From Phyllobacterium brassicacearum (lineage in GTDB: Bacteria > Pseudomonadota > Alphaproteobacteria > Rhizobiales > Rhizobiaceae), in NCBI RefSeq assembly GCF_003010955.1, contig NZ_PGGO01000001.1, forward strand, positions 248,001 through 312,000: a DNA stretch of 64,000 nucleotides. Reading direction: 5' to 3'. The notes under the pieces are model-generated. The model saw nothing but the letters and a program-made list of their open reading frames with translations. It was not told where the DNA came from and made no database searches. This document shows positions 62,713 through 64,000 of the stretch, in pieces. The position numbers and the translations under genes were made by a program. Positions within the stretch are counted from its first letter, which is position 1, and each line of letters starts with the position of its first letter.

Positions 62713-63762
62713 ATGACCAAGAAAGCAGTGGTTGTTGGAGCCAATGGCATCATCGGCGGTAATTTGATCACCCATCTCGTTGAACTCGGAGACTGGGAGA
62801 TCGTCGGTCTGTCGCGGCGCGGTGGAGAAGCCGTGAGCAAAGTCAGCCATATTGCCGTCGATCTGCTCGACGCGGCGGATGCCAGAGACAAGCTCGCGCA
62901 CCTCACCGACGCAACGCACATCTTCTATGCCGCCTATCAGGACCGGCCGACCTGGGCCGAACTGGTGCCGCCCAACCTGGCGATGCTGGTCAACGTCATC
63001 AATGCGATTGAATCTATAGCGCCGGGGCTGGAGCACATCAGCCTGATGCAGGGCTACAAGGTCTACGGCGCGCATCTTGGGCCATTCAAGACGCCGGCGC
63101 GCGAGACCGATGCCAGTCACATGCCGCCGGAATTCAACATCGATCAGCAGGACTTTTTGGAGGCATTGCAGAAGGGCAAGAGCTGGACGTGGTCGGCATT
63201 ACGGCCATCAGTCGTCGTAGGCTTTGCGCTCGGCAATCCCATGAACCTTGCTTCGGTGATCGCCGTCTATGCCTCGATGTCGAAAGAACTCGGCATTCCG
63301 CTGCGCTTTCCCGGTAAACCCGGCGCCTATGACAGTCTGCTGGAGATGACCGATGCGGGACTGCTGGCGCGGGCAACGGTATTCATCGCAACGAACCCGC
63401 AATGCGGCAACCAGGCGTTCAATATAAACAATGGCGATTTGTTTCGCTGGAGCGAGATGTGGCCAAAGATCGCCAAATTCTTTGAGCTGGAGGTGGCGCC
63501 GCCACTGCCGATGTCACTCAACACCATAATGGCGGACAAGGAAACGCTCTGGAACCGAATGGTTGAAAAGCATGGTCTTGCGGATACGCCCTACGGGGAC
63601 GTGTCGTCCTGGGCGTTCGGCGATGCGGTATTCGGCTGGAACTACGACTTCTTTGCCGACGGCACCAAGCTGCGGCGCGCGGGTTTTCACGAGTACGTCG
63701 ATACGGAAGAGATGTTCCTGCGCGTGTTCAGTGATCTCAAGGCACGGAGGATTATTCCGTGA
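62713..63762 (+). CDS. SDR family oxidoreductase, PRISE-like (enone reductase type)
   Basis: A 349-residue extended short-chain dehydrogenase. GANGIIGG (residues 9-16) is the NAD(P)-binding loop, and LMQGYKVYGAHLGPFKTPARE holds the Lys/Tyr of the progesterone 5beta-reductase/iridoid synthase (PRISE) family. It likely reduces activated double bonds with NADPH; the substrate is unknown. ATG 62713 follows GGAGATTCTGGA. Probably controlled by the divergent LysR. Confidence 0.82.
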   Translation: MTKKAVVVGANGIIGGNLITHLVELGDWEIVGLSRRGGEAVSKVSHIAVDLLDAADARDKLAHLTDATHIFYAAYQDRPTWAELVPPNLAMLVNVINAIESIAPGLEHISLMQGYKVYGAHLGPFKTPARETDASHMPPEFNIDQQDFLEALQKGKSWTWSALRPSVVVGFALGNPMNLASVIAVYASMSKELGIPLRFPGKPGAYDSLLEMTDAGLLARATVFIATNPQCGNQAFNINNGDLFRWSEMWPKIAKFFELEVAPPLPMSLNTIMADKETLWNRMVEKHGLADTPYGDVSSWAFGDAVFGWNYDFFADGTKLRRAGFHEYVDTEEMFLRVFSDLKARRIIP

Positions 63763-63779
63763 CAGCTCACCCGTGATGA

Positions 63780-64000
63780 TCAGGCGGCGTCAATATCGGT
63801 CTGCAGAAAATCATTGCCCTTGTAGAGCAAGGGCATGCTGTAGAAGCGAGCGCAGGCATAGGCAAAGCAATCGCCAAAGTTGAGATTTGCCGGATGACGG
63901 TTCTTGCCGTAGCGATCAAAAGCTTCAAGCGCGAGAAAAGCCGCCTGCGGTGGTATTTCGACCAGCTCAATAGTTGCCAAAGCCAGAAAGTCCTGAACAG
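63780..64000 (-). CDS. VapC-type PIN-domain ribonuclease toxin (partial, C-terminal part)
   Basis: The reverse strand is open through the right window edge. The C-terminal PIN segment [58 protein letters not shown] matches VapC, with conserved NFGDCF (Asp) and LL(Y/F)KGNDF. The start and the vapB antitoxin lie beyond the edge. Confidence 0.85.
   Translation of the reverse strand, partial: VQDFLALATIELVEIPPQAAFLALEAFDRYGKNRHPANLNFGDCFAYACARFYSMPLLYKGNDFLQTDIDAA

Overview
The window reads as a chromosomal segment of an alphaproteobacterium of the order Hyphomicrobiales (Rhizobiales). The basis is the F0 cluster atpI-B-E-F'-F with a separate b' subunit, a divergent katA/oxyR pair, a BacA/SbmA transporter, a rhizobial-type palindromic repeat, a TTAA-N7-TTAA (CtrA-type) box and alphaproteobacterial promoter forms. 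A soil or plant-associated member such as Phyllobacterium or a close relative fits best (inference), because a malonate operon (matR/matABC) lies directly beside an ACC deaminase gene pair (acdS/acdR).

Layout. 1-11.2 kb: conserved housekeeping genes (glyS partial, glyQ, a TPR lipoprotein-like gene, polyprenyl diphosphate synthase; then on the other strand DUF2007, a TrmN6-like methyltransferase, an S49 peptidase, ispE, moaB, a radical SAM protein and rnhB). 11.3-14.2 kb: F0 ATP synthase operon with its own promoter and terminator. 14.4-22.6 kb: AhpD-like protein, CPA2 antiporter with a cNMP domain, SleB-type wall hydrolase, der, a YfgM-like protein, NnrU and a polysaccharide deacetylase. 22.6-23.7 kb: over 1 kb without a gene but with several hairpins and a CtrA-type box. 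23.7-30.4 kb: bacA, an MFS transporter, an ArsR/SRPBCC pair and a polar amino acid ABC transporter. 30.4-36.9 kb: oxidoreductase/LysR, then a divergent double ArsR/SRPBCC locus with DUF899, GFA and a small membrane protein, then a GNAT gene. 37.0-37.8 kb: a decayed IS6-family element. 37.8-44.8 kb: malonate utilisation and ACC deaminase. 44.8-52.6 kb: oligopeptide ABC transporter with an M20 peptidase and a divergent LysR regulator. 52.9-53.8 kb: a fourth ArsR/SRPBCC pair. 54-64 kb: guaA, an orphan HicB-like gene, a nucleosidase, tspO, an RsmB-like methyltransferase, katA/oxyR, a MAPEG protein, LysR/PRISE-type reductase and a vapC cut by the window edge.

The most unusual signals are non-coding: a candidate 220-nt structured RNA between two convergent genes (about 16922-17143, minus strand) with promoter and terminator; a CtrA-type box followed within 100 nt by a terminator-like hairpin and no reading frame (23075-23185); a perfect 16-bp inverted repeat enclosing the rnhB start codon; and palindromic operators overlapping or abutting the start codons of two ArsR genes. 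No single large undescribed protein system is evident. The best protein-level candidate is the repeated ArsR/SRPBCC module, present four times. No tRNA, rRNA or CRISPR array was seen.
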